Positions 40,234 through 49,816 of a stretch of DNA of 64,000 nucleotides are shown piece by piece; the stretch's first letter is position 1; every line of letters begins with the position of its first letter. The position numbers and the translations under genes are program-made. The notes below the pieces were generated by a model. It worked only from the letters and a program-made list of their open reading frames with translations. It was not told where the DNA came from and did no database searches. The stretch comes from JAGVSZ01 sp035456405 (GTDB taxonomy: Bacteria; Pseudomonadota; Gammaproteobacteria; Burkholderiales; SG8-39). The stretch is from NCBI GenBank assembly GCA_035456405.1, contig DATIDG010000095.1, positions 1 to 64,000 on the forward strand. The letters run 5' to 3'.

Positions 40234-41771
40234 CCACGGTGGAGGCTTCCCGGGGCGCAGCGGCGCGCCACGCAATGATCCTCATCCACGGCGGCCGCGT
40301 GCTGCGGCCGGGCTCCTTCGCAGTCGAAGCGCTCGACATCGTCGTCGACGGCGACGCGATCGCCGACCTCGCCGCTCCCGGCAGCGTCAGGGACGAGTCG
40401 ATGCAGCGCATCGACGCGCGCGACCGGCTCGTCATCCCCGGGCTCGTCAATGGGCACAACCACGCGCAGACCGGCCTCGCGAAGGGCCTCTTCGACCGCT
40501 ACACGCTCGAGCTGTACCTCAACGGCGTGCCGTGGGCAACCGGCCGGCGCACGCTCGAGGATAAGTACCTCTCCGCGGTGATCGGCGCGGCCGAGATGGT
40601 GCGCAAGGGCTGCACCGCCTCGTACGACATGTTCGCCGAGTTCCCGCTGCCGACGCCGGAAGGCGTGAGCGCGGTGGCGCAGGCGTACTCGGACGTCGGC
40701 ATGCGGGCGGCGGTGTCGATGATGACCGCCGATCGCAGCTTCTACGAAGCAATCCCGGGTCTGCTCGACTTCTTGCCGCCGGCGCTGCGCGAGATCGCGC
40801 TGAAGGTCAGGCTCGCGCCGCATCAGGAAGCGATCGCCGCGTGCCGACGCGTGCTCGACGGCTGGTCGATCGACCGCGACCGCGTGCGGCCGGCGCTCGG
40901 TCCGACGATCCCGCACCACTGCTCGGACGAGTTCCTCGCCGGCTGCCGCGACCTCGCGCGCGACTTCGCCGTGGGCATGCAGATGCACGTCGGCGAGTCG
41001 AAGGCGCAGGCGATCGTCGCCGGCATGCGCTACGGCAAGACGCTCGTCGGTCACCTCGACTCGATCGGCATGCTCAACCCGGGCTTCTGCGTCGCGCACG
41101 GCGTGTGGCTCGACCACGACGATCGCGCGCGGCTCGCCGATCGCGGCGCCTCGATCGCGCACAACCCCGGTTCGAACCTCAAGCTCGGATCGGGCATCGC
41201 CGACATGCGCCGCTTGCTCGATCGCAAGGTGAACGTCGCGATCGGCACCGACGGCGCCGGCTCGTCGGACAACCTGAACGTCTTCGAGGCGATGCGGCTC
41301 GCGTCTTACCTCTCGCGCGTGCAGGACCATCCGGTCGAGCGCTGGGTGAGCAGCCGCGAGGCGCTCTACGCCGCCACCGAGGGCGGCGCGAAGGCGCTCG
41401 GCTTCGACCGGATCGGCCGCATCGAGAAGGGTTACAAGGCCGACCTGGTGCTGCTCGATCTCGCCGCCCTCCACTACGTCCCGTTGAACGACGTCGTCAA
41501 CCAGATCGTGTTCGCCGAGGACGGGACCGGCGTCGACAGCGTCATGATCGGCGGGCGCATGGTGCTCGACCGCGGCACCCTCACCACGGTCGATCTCGGG
41601 CGGATGCGCACGCAAGCCGAGGAGGCGGTCGCCCGCCTCGCCGCCGCAAACGCCGAGCAGAAGGCCCTCAGCGAGAAGCTGGAGCCGTACGTCGGACAGT
41701 ATTGCGGCGGGCTGGCCGCGCGCCCGTATCACGTCCACCGGTTCTGCAGCCCGCCGCCCGAAGGACCTTGA
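40230..41771 (+). CDS. Amidohydrolase family protein (ATZ/TRZ, cytosine-deaminase-like branch)
   Basis: 513 residues from the GTG at 40230, which overlaps the Bug stop; the ATG at 40275 (MILIHGGRVLRPG) is an equally good start by family comparison. Metal-ligand blocks: IPGLVNGHNHAQTG, MQMHVGES, HNPGSNLKLGSG, and the final Asp in IGTDGAGSSDNLN. These are the ATZ/TRZ type metal-dependent deaminases and chlorohydrolases that act on nucleobases or triazines. It is coupled to the Bug protein, hinting that the transporter brings its substrate. Confidence 0.92.
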   Translation: MTTVEASRGAAARHAMILIHGGRVLRPGSFAVEALDIVVDGDAIADLAAPGSVRDESMQRIDARDRLVIPGLVNGHNHAQTGLAKGLFDRYTLELYLNGVPWATGRRTLEDKYLSAVIGAAEMVRKGCTASYDMFAEFPLPTPEGVSAVAQAYSDVGMRAAVSMMTADRSFYEAIPGLLDFLPPALREIALKVRLAPHQEAIAACRRVLDGWSIDRDRVRPALGPTIPHHCSDEFLAGCRDLARDFAVGMQMHVGESKAQAIVAGMRYGKTLVGHLDSIGMLNPGFCVAHGVWLDHDDRARLADRGASIAHNPGSNLKLGSGIADMRRLLDRKVNVAIGTDGAGSSDNLNVFEAMRLASYLSRVQDHPVERWVSSREALYAATEGGAKALGFDRIGRIEKGYKADLVLLDLAALHYVPLNDVVNQIVFAEDGTGVDSVMIGGRMVLDRGTLTTVDLGRMRTQAEEAVARLAAANAEQKALSEKLEPYVGQYCGGLAARPYHVHRFCSPPPEGP

Positions 41772-41801
41772 GGCGCACGGCGCGGGACGGGCGCCGCAAC
41801 G

Positions 41802-42896
41802 TCAGCCTCCCCACACCTCCCGCGACACCTCGACCACGCGCTCGAGCTTGCGCCACTGCTCGTCCACGGTCAGCTGGTTGCCGTGGTGCGTGCTTGCGAA
41901 CCCGCACTGCGGCGACAGGCACAGGTTCTCCAGCGGAACGAACTTCGCGGCCTCGTCGATGCGGCGCCGGAGGTCGTCCTTGCTCTCCAGCCTGCCCGAC
42001 TTCGTCGTCACGAGGCCCAGCACGACCTTCTTCGTTTTCGGCAGGAGCCGGAGCGGCGCGAAGGTGCCGGCGCGCTCATCGTCGTACTCCATGAAGTAGC
42101 CGTCGACGTCGGTCGAGAACATCGCCTCGATCACCGCGTCCTGGTACGCGCCTGCGGCGAACCAGGTGCTCCGGAAGTTCCCGCGGCAGGTGTGCATGGT
42201 CACGGTCATCTCCGCCGGCCGGTTCGCGAGCGCGCCGTTGATCGCGTTCGCGTAATCGGCCGCGAGCGTCGACGGGTCGTCGCCGTTGTTCCGAAAGTTC
42301 TCGAGCACATTGGGGTCGCACAGGTACGAGAAGCTCACGTCGTCGAGCTGCAGGTAAGTGCAGCCCGCGGCGGCGATCTGCCCGATTGCCGCGCGGTAGG
42401 CGCTCGCCGCGTCGACCCAGAACGCTTTGAGGTCGGGGTACGCCTCGCGTGAGATCGCATTGCGCCCGCCGCGGAAGTGCAGCGTCGCCGGCGCGGGGAT
42501 CGTGAGCTTGGGCGTCTTGCGCGCGACCGATTTCAGGAATGCGAAGTGATCGACGAAGATCGGCCGAGTGCAGCGCACCTTGCCGGTCACCGTGGCCATC
42601 GGCGGGACGTCCTCGGCCGCGAAGGTGCGGCCGACCGCCTTGGTCAGCGCCACGCCATCGAGCTGGCTCACGAAATCGAGATGCCAGAAGTCGCGCCGGA
42701 ACTCGCCGTCGGTGATCGATTCCAGGCCGATCGCTTCCTGCTTCGCCACGGCCTCGCGGATGCACCGGTCCTCCACCGCCTTCAGGTCCGCGGCGCTCAG
42801 CGCGCCGGCCTTCGCCTGCGCGCGCGCGTCGCGCAGCTCGGGAGGACGAAGCAGGCTGCCAACGTGGTCGGCACGAAACGGAGGCCTGGCGGGCAT
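41802..42896 (-). CDS. Cobalamin-independent methionine synthase II-like protein (MetE C-terminal type)
   Basis: 364 residues from the ATG at 42896 with GAGGAGAT before it. The barrel shows DHVGSLLRPPELR, ITDGEFRRDFWHLDF, TYLQLDDVSFSYLCDP, MHTCRGNF and LCLSPQCGF. His and Cys residues in MHTC and SPQCGF fit the zinc site of the MetE catalytic half. The N-terminal half of full MetE is missing, as is normal for this subfamily. A methyl transfer role from a folate or other donor to a thiol is likely; it may not make methionine. Confidence 0.9.
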   Translation of the reverse strand: MPARPPFRADHVGSLLRPPELRDARAQAKAGALSAADLKAVEDRCIREAVAKQEAIGLESITDGEFRRDFWHLDFVSQLDGVALTKAVGRTFAAEDVPPMATVTGKVRCTRPIFVDHFAFLKSVARKTPKLTIPAPATLHFRGGRNAISREAYPDLKAFWVDAASAYRAAIGQIAAAGCTYLQLDDVSFSYLCDPNVLENFRNNGDDPSTLAADYANAINGALANRPAEMTVTMHTCRGNFRSTWFAAGAYQDAVIEAMFSTDVDGYFMEYDDERAGTFAPLRLLPKTKKVVLGLVTTKSGRLESKDDLRRRIDEAAKFVPLENLCLSPQCGFASTHHGNQLTVDEQWRKLERVVEVSREVWGG

Positions 42897-43072
42897 GATC
42901 GGATCTCCTCGGTGCTGGGCAGGCGTCAATATGCTGCCCCGTTCCGGCTCGCACCGCAAACCGGGCGGCAACGGACCCGCTGCAGGTCGACTCCGACTGA
43001 CCCGCATCGTCTGTCGCCCGCCGCCCGTTACAATCCGGGCCGGAGAGGGCGGGGACGCATTGCGAGCAAGGC

Positions 43073-46000
43073 ATGAACGAGATCGTCACTACCCCCTTCG
43101 ACACCGAAGCACCTGCGCGTGAAGCAGGCGCGATCGTCATCCGCGGCGCGCGCCAGAACAACCTCAAGAATCTCACGGTCGAGATCCCCACCGGGGAACT
43201 AGTCGTCGTGACCGGCGTGTCCGGCTCGGGAAAGTCGTCGCTCGTCTTCGACACCCTCTACGCCGAGGGGCAGCGCCGCTACGTCGAGACCTTCTCGTCG
43301 TACGCGCGCCAGTTCCTCGACCGCATGGACAAGCCGCAGGTCGACCGCATCGACGGTTGCCTTCCGGCGATCGCGATCGACCAGACTAATCCCGTGCGCA
43401 CGTCGCGCTCGACAGTCGGCACGATGACGGAGCTGAACGACCACATCAAGCCCCTCTTCGCGCGCGCCGCGCAGCTTTGCTGCCGCGGCTGCGGGCGGCC
43501 CGTGCGGCGCGATACTCCGGACACGATCTTCGACGAGCTCGCGCGCCGCGCGGCGGCGGCCGGCGACCCGCGGCTCGTGCTGGCTTTCCCGGTCGAGGTA
43601 CCGAAGAATTTCAGCGAGGCGGAGGTCCTGCAGCTGCTCGAGCGGCAGGGCTATGCGCGCGTTCACGCCAGGCAGGGGAGCACGCTCCAAGTCGTGCAGG
43701 ACCGCCTGCGGATGTCGAGCGCGGAGCGCGCGCGCGTGATGGAAGCGGTCGAAGCCGCGCTCAAGGTCGGGCGCGGGCGGGTGAACGCGCACCAGGTGGC
43801 CGACGACGGCCGGGACGCCGCGGTGTGGCGGTTCTCCAGCGACCTGCACTGCGCCGACTGCGACATCCACTATGCCGAGCCGACGCCGAGCCTCTTCTCG
43901 TTCAACTCGCCTCTCGGCGCGTGCGAGACGTGCCGCGGCTTCGGTCGCGTGATCGGCGTCGACTACGGCCTGGTGATCCCCGACGAGTCTAAGACGCTCG
44001 GCGGCGGCGCGATCAAGCCGTGGCAGACCGAGAGCTACCGCGAGTGCCAGGACGACATGGTCAAGATGGCGCGCAAGCGCGGCGTCCCGCTCGACGTGCC
44101 GTGGCGCGACCTCGCCGACGCGCACCGGCGCTGGGTGATCGAGGGGGACGACGGCTGGGTGAGCTGGCGCAAGTCCTGGCCCGGCACGTGGTACGGCGTG
44201 AAGCGCTTCTTCGCCTGGCTCGAGACGAAGGCGTACAAGATGCACATCCGCGTGCTGCTGTCGCGCTACCGCGCGTACACGCCGTGCGAGGCGTGCGAGG
44301 GCGCCCGGCTCAAGCCTGACGCACTGCTGTGGCGGCTGGGCGAGCGCGAGGACGCCGAACGCGCACTCGGGACCTACCGCCGCTTCCGCCCGCGGGACGT
44401 GAAGTTCGACGACGCGGCGCTCCCGGGCCTCTCGGTGCACGACCTGATGCTGCTGCCGATCGAGCGGTGCCGGTCCTTCTTCGACACGCTCCACCTGCCG
44501 GCCCCTCTAGACCAGGCGACCGACCTGCTGCTCACTGAGATCCGCGCGCGGCTCGGTTATCTCGGCGAAGTCGGGCTCGGCTATCTCACCCTCGACCGGC
44601 AGTCGCGCACGCTGTCGGGCGGCGAGGTGCAGCGGATCAACCTCACCACCGCGCTCGGCACCTCGCTCGTCAACACGCTGTTCGTCCTCGACGAACCGTC
44701 GATCGGCCTGCACCCGCGCGACATGGGCCGCATCATCGACGTGATGAAGCGGCTGCGCGACGCGGGGAACTCGCTCGTGGTGGTCGAGCACGACCCGCAG
44801 ATCATGTTCGCGGCCGACCGGTTGATGGACATGGGGCCGGGACCAGGCGAGCGCGGCGGCGAGATCGTCTTCTTCGGCACGCCCGAAGCGCTGCAGGCGG
44901 CGCGCACGCTCACCGCCGACTACCTTGCGGGCCGCAGGCGCGCGGACGGCGGGAACGCGCCGCGGCCGCCGGACGCGCGCGCCGCGCGCCTCCAGATCCT
45001 CGGCGCGGTCGAGCACAACCTCAAGGCGATCGACGTCGCGCTGCCGCTGAACCGGCTCGTGTGCGTCACCGGCGTCTCGGGCTCGGGCAAGTCGACGCTC
45101 GTGCAGGATGTGCTTTACGCAGCGCTCCTCAAGGCCAAGGGCAAGCCGACGGAGGCGCCGGGCGCGCACAGAGCATTGCGCGGCGCGGAGCTGATCGACG
45201 CGGTGGTGCTCGTCGACCAGACACCGATCGGCAAGACGACACGATCGAATCCGGCGAGCTACGTGGGTGCATTCGATGCGATCCGGAACCGCTTCGCCGC
45301 GGCGCCGGCCGCGCGCGAGCGCGGCTACACCGCGGGCACGTTCAGCTTCAACGCGGGCAACGGCCGCTGCCCGACCTGCGGCGGCAACGGGTTCGAGCAC
45401 GTCGAGATGCAGTTCCTCTCGGACGTCTACCTGCGCTGCCCCGACTGCGACGGGAAGCGCTTCCGCCCCGAGGTGCTGGAGGTGAAATGGCGCGACCGAA
45501 GCATCGCCGACGTGCTCGAGCTGACCGTCTCGGAAGCGGTCGCGCTCTTCGCGGATGAGCGCGACGTGGTCGCGAGGCTGCAGCCGCTCGCGGAAGTCGG
45601 GCTCGAGTATCTGCGGCTCGGTCAGCCGGTGCCGACGCTCTCCGGCGGCGAGGCGCAGCGGCTCAAGCTCGCGGGGCACCTCGCGGAAGCAGCGAGCCAG
45701 GTGCGCGGCGCCAAAGGGTCGCTCTTCCTCTTCGACGAGCCGACCACCGGCCTGCACTTCGACGACGTCGCGAAGCTGCTAAAGGCGTTCCGGCGGTTGA
45801 TCGACGCCGGCCACTCGCTCGTCGTGATCGAGCACAACCTCGACGTCATTCGCGCGGCGGACTGGATCGTCGAGCTGGGACCCGAGGGCGGGGACGCCGG
45901 CGGCGAGGTCGTTTGCGTCGGCACGCCGCGCGAGGTGATGATGCACGACCGGTCGCACACCGGGCGCGCGCTGACGGAGTACGAGGCGACGCTTGCCCGC

Positions 46001-48769
46001 CCGCTCGCGCCCGCGCGCGAGGCGCAGGAGCCGGAACGGGTCAGCCCGCTGCAGGCCGCCCTACGCGACCGCGCCCGCCACGCGATCACCGTCCACAACG
46101 CCCGCGAGCACAACCTCAAGAACATCGACGTCGACATCCCGCGCGACCGGTTCACCGTCGTCACCGGCGTGTCCGGCTCCGGCAAGTCGACGCTCGCGTT
46201 CGACATCGTGTTTGCCGAGGGGCAGCGGCGCTACCTCGAGTCGCTCAACGCCTACGCGCGCCAGTTCGTGCAGCCCGCGTCGCGACCGGACGTGGACGCG
46301 CTGTTCGGGGTGCCACCGACCGTCGCCATCGAGCAGCGCACGAGCCGCGGCGGCCGCAAGTCCACCGTCGCGACGCTGACCGAGGTGTATCACTTCCTGC
46401 GGCTGCTCTACATGAAGCTCGGGACGCAGTTCTGCCCGGACTGCAACGTGCCGATCGAGCCGCAGAGCGCCGACGCGATCGCGGCACGCATGCTCCGCGA
46501 CTATCGCGGCCGGCGCATCGGGCTCCTCGTGCCGCTTGTCGTCAACCGGAAAGGCTACTACACCGACCTCGCGAAGTGGGCGCGCGGCAAGGGTTGCACG
46601 CATTTGCGCGTCGACGGCGAGTTCCTCCCCACCGGCAAGTGGCCGCGGCTCGACCGGTTCAAGGAGCACACGATCGAGCTGCCGGTCGCGGATCTCTTGG
46701 TCGGCGCCGAACGCGAGCGGGAGCTGCGCGAAGCGCTCGCTCGCGCGCTGGAGCTCGGCAAGGGCGTCGTGCACGTCCTCGACGGCCTCGAGCGGCTCGA
46801 GGCCGCGGCGCGCGCGACCCAGGCCGCGCGCGTCGAGGTCGACCTGCCCCAGGCAATCTTCTCGACCAAGCGCGCCTGCCCGTCGTGCAGCCGCAGCTTT
46901 CCGGAGCCCGACCCGCGCCTCTTCTCGTTCAACTCGAAGCACGGCTGGTGCCCGAAGTGCTACGGCACCGGCCTCAAGCTCGCCGGCTTCGATGCGGAGC
47001 AGACCGGCGAGGAGATCTGGTGGAACGAGTGGTGGGAGGACGAGGCGCAGGCCTGTCCCGCGTGCGACGGCAGGCGCCTCAACCCGGTCGCGCTCAATGT
47101 GCGCTTCCGCGGCCGGTCGATCGCCGACCTCACCGCGCAGCCGGTCGCGCGCGTCGCCCAGCTCTTCCGTGAGCTCGAGCTCGAGGGCCGCGACGCGGAA
47201 ATCGCGCGGGACATCGTCGCCGAGCTGCGCGCACGGCTCGGCTTCCTCGACGAGGTCGGGCTCGCGTATCTCGCGCTCGACCGGTCCGCGCCCACGCTGT
47301 CGGGCGGCGAGGCACAGCGCATCCGGCTGGCCGCGCAACTCGGCTCGAACCTGCAGGGCGTCTGCTACATCCTCGACGAGCCCACCATCGGGCTGCATCC
47401 GCGCGACAATCGCGTGCTGCTCGACACGCTCCAGAAGCTGCAGGCGAAGGGCAACACGCTGCTCGTGGTCGAGCACGACGAGGAGACCATCCGTCGCGCG
47501 CATCACGTCATCGACCTCGGGCCCGGCGCGGGACGGCTGGGCGGCGAAGTGATCGGCACCGGCACCGCGGAAGCTCTCACGCGCAACCCGGCGTCGACCA
47601 CGGGCCGCTTCCTCGCTCGCCCGCTCCGCCATCCGCTGCAGCCGCGGCGGCGCGTGAACGGCGCCGATCCGTCGGTCACGGTGCACGCCGCGCGACTGCA
47701 CAACCTCGCCTCGATCGACGCACGCATTCCGCTCGGCCGGCTCACCGTGATCACCGGCGTCTCGGGTTCGGGAAAGTCCACTCTCGCGCGCAACGTCCTG
47801 TACGACAACCTCGCGCGCCTCGTCGCCGCGAGCCGCAAGCGCGGCGGCGACGGCGCAGCTCTCATCGGCTGCGAACGTATCGACGGCGCGGAGCACGTCG
47901 GGCGCGTCCTGGAGGTAGACCAGACGCCGATCGGGAAGACGCCGCGCTCGTGCCCCGCGACCTACGTCGGCTTCTGGGATGCGGTCCGCAAGCTCTTCGC
48001 CGACACCTCCGACGCGCGCATCCGGGGCTACACCGCCAGCCGCTTCTCATTCAACACCCCCGGCGGGCGTTGCGAGGCGTGCGAGGGCCAGGGCGTGCGG
48101 AAGGTCGAGATGAGCTTCCTGCCCGACGTGAAGGTCCTGTGCGACGTGTGCCGCGGCTCGCGCTTCAACGCCGAGACGCTTACGATCCGGTGGCGCGGGA
48201 AGACGATCGGCGACGTGCTGGCGATGAGCGTGGACGAGGCGGTCGAGTTCTACGCCGCGCATCCGTCGATCCATCACAGCCTGCGGCTCCTTCAGGACGT
48301 GGGGCTCGGCTACCTCACGCTCGGACAGCAGAGCCCAACCCTGTCCGGGGGCGAGGCGCAGCGGATCAAGCTCGTGACCGAGCTCGCGAAAGTGCGCGGC
48401 GACTCCGCCGACGCGGGCGGACGCCCCGGCCGCGCCGGCGCGCAGAAGCACACGCTGTACGTCCTCGACGAGCCGACCGTCGGCCTGCACATGGCCGACG
48501 TGGAGAAGCTCGCGCGCGTGCTGCATCGCCTCGTCGAGGCCGGCAATACGGTTGTCGTCATCGAGCACAACCTCGACGTCATCGCCGAGGCCGACTGGAT
48601 CATCGACCTCGGGCCGGAGGGCGGGGACGCCGGCGGGCGCATCGTCGCGATGGGGGCGCCCGAGGCGGTCGCGCGGAAATCGTCGCACACCGGCCGCATC
48701 CTCGACGGGTTCCTCCGCGAGCGCGGCGCCCGCGTGGAAGACCGCACGGCGGGTACACTGGCGCTTTGA
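43073..48769 (+). CDS. uvrA: Double-length excinuclease ABC subunit UvrA
   Basis: 1898 residues, about twice the normal 940-950. Four ATP-binding units are visible: Walker A GVSGSGKSS/T at about 48-56, 667-675, 1033-1041 and 1562-1570, and LSGGE signatures near 513, 856, 1409 and 1757. Four Walker B segments (FVLDEPSIGLHPRD, FLFDEPTTGLHFDD, YILDEPTIGLHPRD, YVLDEPTVGLHMAD) follow. Cys-rich zinc modules include CPTCGGNGFEH...CPDC and CEACEGQGVRK...CDVC. UvrA normally dimerises to scan DNA damage; here two UvrA copies are fused head to tail. Such long UvrAs are known in Burkholderiales. Confidence 0.97.
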   Translation: MNEIVTTPFDTEAPAREAGAIVIRGARQNNLKNLTVEIPTGELVVVTGVSGSGKSSLVFDTLYAEGQRRYVETFSSYARQFLDRMDKPQVDRIDGCLPAIAIDQTNPVRTSRSTVGTMTELNDHIKPLFARAAQLCCRGCGRPVRRDTPDTIFDELARRAAAAGDPRLVLAFPVEVPKNFSEAEVLQLLERQGYARVHARQGSTLQVVQDRLRMSSAERARVMEAVEAALKVGRGRVNAHQVADDGRDAAVWRFSSDLHCADCDIHYAEPTPSLFSFNSPLGACETCRGFGRVIGVDYGLVIPDESKTLGGGAIKPWQTESYRECQDDMVKMARKRGVPLDVPWRDLADAHRRWVIEGDDGWVSWRKSWPGTWYGVKRFFAWLETKAYKMHIRVLLSRYRAYTPCEACEGARLKPDALLWRLGEREDAERALGTYRRFRPRDVKFDDAALPGLSVHDLMLLPIERCRSFFDTLHLPAPLDQATDLLLTEIRARLGYLGEVGLGYLTLDRQSRTLSGGEVQRINLTTALGTSLVNTLFVLDEPSIGLHPRDMGRIIDVMKRLRDAGNSLVVVEHDPQIMFAADRLMDMGPGPGERGGEIVFFGTPEALQAARTLTADYLAGRRRADGGNAPRPPDARAARLQILGAVEHNLKAIDVALPLNRLVCVTGVSGSGKSTLVQDVLYAALLKAKGKPTEAPGAHRALRGAELIDAVVLVDQTPIGKTTRSNPASYVGAFDAIRNRFAAAPAARERGYTAGTFSFNAGNGRCPTCGGNGFEHVEMQFLSDVYLRCPDCDGKRFRPEVLEVKWRDRSIADVLELTVSEAVALFADERDVVARLQPLAEVGLEYLRLGQPVPTLSGGEAQRLKLAGHLAEAASQVRGAKGSLFLFDEPTTGLHFDDVAKLLKAFRRLIDAGHSLVVIEHNLDVIRAADWIVELGPEGGDAGGEVVCVGTPREVMMHDRSHTGRALTEYEATLARPLAPAREAQEPERVSPLQAALRDRARHAITVHNAREHNLKNIDVDIPRDRFTVVTGVSGSGKSTLAFDIVFAEGQRRYLESLNAYARQFVQPASRPDVDALFGVPPTVAIEQRTSRGGRKSTVATLTEVYHFLRLLYMKLGTQFCPDCNVPIEPQSADAIAARMLRDYRGRRIGLLVPLVVNRKGYYTDLAKWARGKGCTHLRVDGEFLPTGKWPRLDRFKEHTIELPVADLLVGAERERELREALARALELGKGVVHVLDGLERLEAAARATQAARVEVDLPQAIFSTKRACPSCSRSFPEPDPRLFSFNSKHGWCPKCYGTGLKLAGFDAEQTGEEIWWNEWWEDEAQACPACDGRRLNPVALNVRFRGRSIADLTAQPVARVAQLFRELELEGRDAEIARDIVAELRARLGFLDEVGLAYLALDRSAPTLSGGEAQRIRLAAQLGSNLQGVCYILDEPTIGLHPRDNRVLLDTLQKLQAKGNTLLVVEHDEETIRRAHHVIDLGPGAGRLGGEVIGTGTAEALTRNPASTTGRFLARPLRHPLQPRRRVNGADPSVTVHAARLHNLASIDARIPLGRLTVITGVSGSGKSTLARNVLYDNLARLVAASRKRGGDGAALIGCERIDGAEHVGRVLEVDQTPIGKTPRSCPATYVGFWDAVRKLFADTSDARIRGYTASRFSFNTPGGRCEACEGQGVRKVEMSFLPDVKVLCDVCRGSRFNAETLTIRWRGKTIGDVLAMSVDEAVEFYAAHPSIHHSLRLLQDVGLGYLTLGQQSPTLSGGEAQRIKLVTELAKVRGDSADAGGRPGRAGAQKHTLYVLDEPTVGLHMADVEKLARVLHRLVEAGNTVVVIEHNLDVIAEADWIIDLGPEGGDAGGRIVAMGAPEAVARKSSHTGRILDGFLRERGARVEDRTAGTLAL

Positions 48770-48792
48770 CATTGCAGCCCGATTCCGGGACC

Positions 48793-49812
48793 ATGCAGGG
48801 CGTTGAATCCAAACCACTTTCGATGACCTTCAGGGCAATCATCCGGACCCTGAGCGCCGCGGCGCTGGCCGCCGTCGCGCTCGCCGCGCACGGCGCGCTG
48901 CCCGACCCGGTGCGGTTCGGGATCGCGATCGAGCGCGGCGACGTGAAGACCGCGCGCGCCTGGCTCGACGAGGGCCTGCCGCCCGATTTCCTCGGCGACC
49001 GCATCGGCACCGGGCTGATGATCGCGGCGTGGGAGGGCAACATCGAAATGATGGAGCTCTTCGTCAGCCGCGGCGCGAACGTCAACGGGGCGAATGCAAA
49101 CGGCGAGCAGGCGCTCCTGTTTGCCGCGTGGCGCGGGCACCTCGAGGCGACGCGCTGGCTGCTCGACCGCGGCGCGCAGCTCAACCGCCCCGGCCTCCAG
49201 TGGTCGGCGCTGCACTATGCGGTGTTCGCCGGACACGAGCAGGTCGCGCAGTTCCTTATCGGGCGCGGCGCGAACATCAACGCGCGCTCGACCAACGGCT
49301 CCACGCCGCTGATGATGGCCGCGCGCGAGGGGCGCGAGAAGCTGGCGACCCTGCTGCTGGGGCACGGCGCCGACGCGAGCCTCACCAACGACGTCGGCGA
49401 TGACGCCTTCGCCTGGGCGATGCGGAATCACCACCCGCAGATCGCGAAGGTGATCGGGTCCCCTGAGCGCTTCGCCGCCGCGGCGCGCGACCCGGAGGCC
49501 TTTGGCCCCCAGACCCGGTCGCAGCCAATCCCGACCCGGATCGAGGATTTGATGCAGGAGATGCGGCGCGCCGCCGCAGAGGGCCGCCTCACGCCCGAGC
49601 TGCAAGCCGCATACCTGGTTGCCGTGCGCGAGCTGCGGCAGGCGCAGGCGGCTGCCGCGCGCCAGGACGTGCCGATGGCGCTTGAGATCCGCGCGCGCCG
49701 CGGGCAGCCGGGACGCGAGCAGGCGGTGATCCTGTACGAGGGCGGTAGCGCGCAGAGCCTGTTTCGCGGTCACCCGGCGCTGCCGTATTCGGCACCGGCC
49801 GAGCGCCAATAG
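48793..49812 (+). CDS. Secreted ankyrin-repeat protein
   Basis: 339 residues from the ATG at 48793 (or 48823). A signal peptide (AIIRTLSAAALAAVALAAHG) is followed by five ankyrin repeats between about residues 65 and 230: GLMIAAWEGNIEMMELFVSRGANVN, ALLFAAWRGHLEATRWLLDRGA, ALHYAVFAGHEQVAQFLIGRGANIN, PLMMAAREGREKLATLLLGHGAD, and a last partial one. A helical, Ala/Arg-rich C-terminal region follows. Exported ankyrin proteins mediate contacts in the envelope. It follows uvrA by 23 bp. Confidence 0.9.
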   Translation: MQGVESKPLSMTFRAIIRTLSAAALAAVALAAHGALPDPVRFGIAIERGDVKTARAWLDEGLPPDFLGDRIGTGLMIAAWEGNIEMMELFVSRGANVNGANANGEQALLFAAWRGHLEATRWLLDRGAQLNRPGLQWSALHYAVFAGHEQVAQFLIGRGANINARSTNGSTPLMMAAREGREKLATLLLGHGADASLTNDVGDDAFAWAMRNHHPQIAKVIGSPERFAAAARDPEAFGPQTRSQPIPTRIEDLMQEMRRAAAEGRLTPELQAAYLVAVRELRQAQAAAARQDVPMALEIRARRGQPGREQAVILYEGGSAQSLFRGHPALPYSAPAERQ

Positions 49813-49816
49813 ATCC

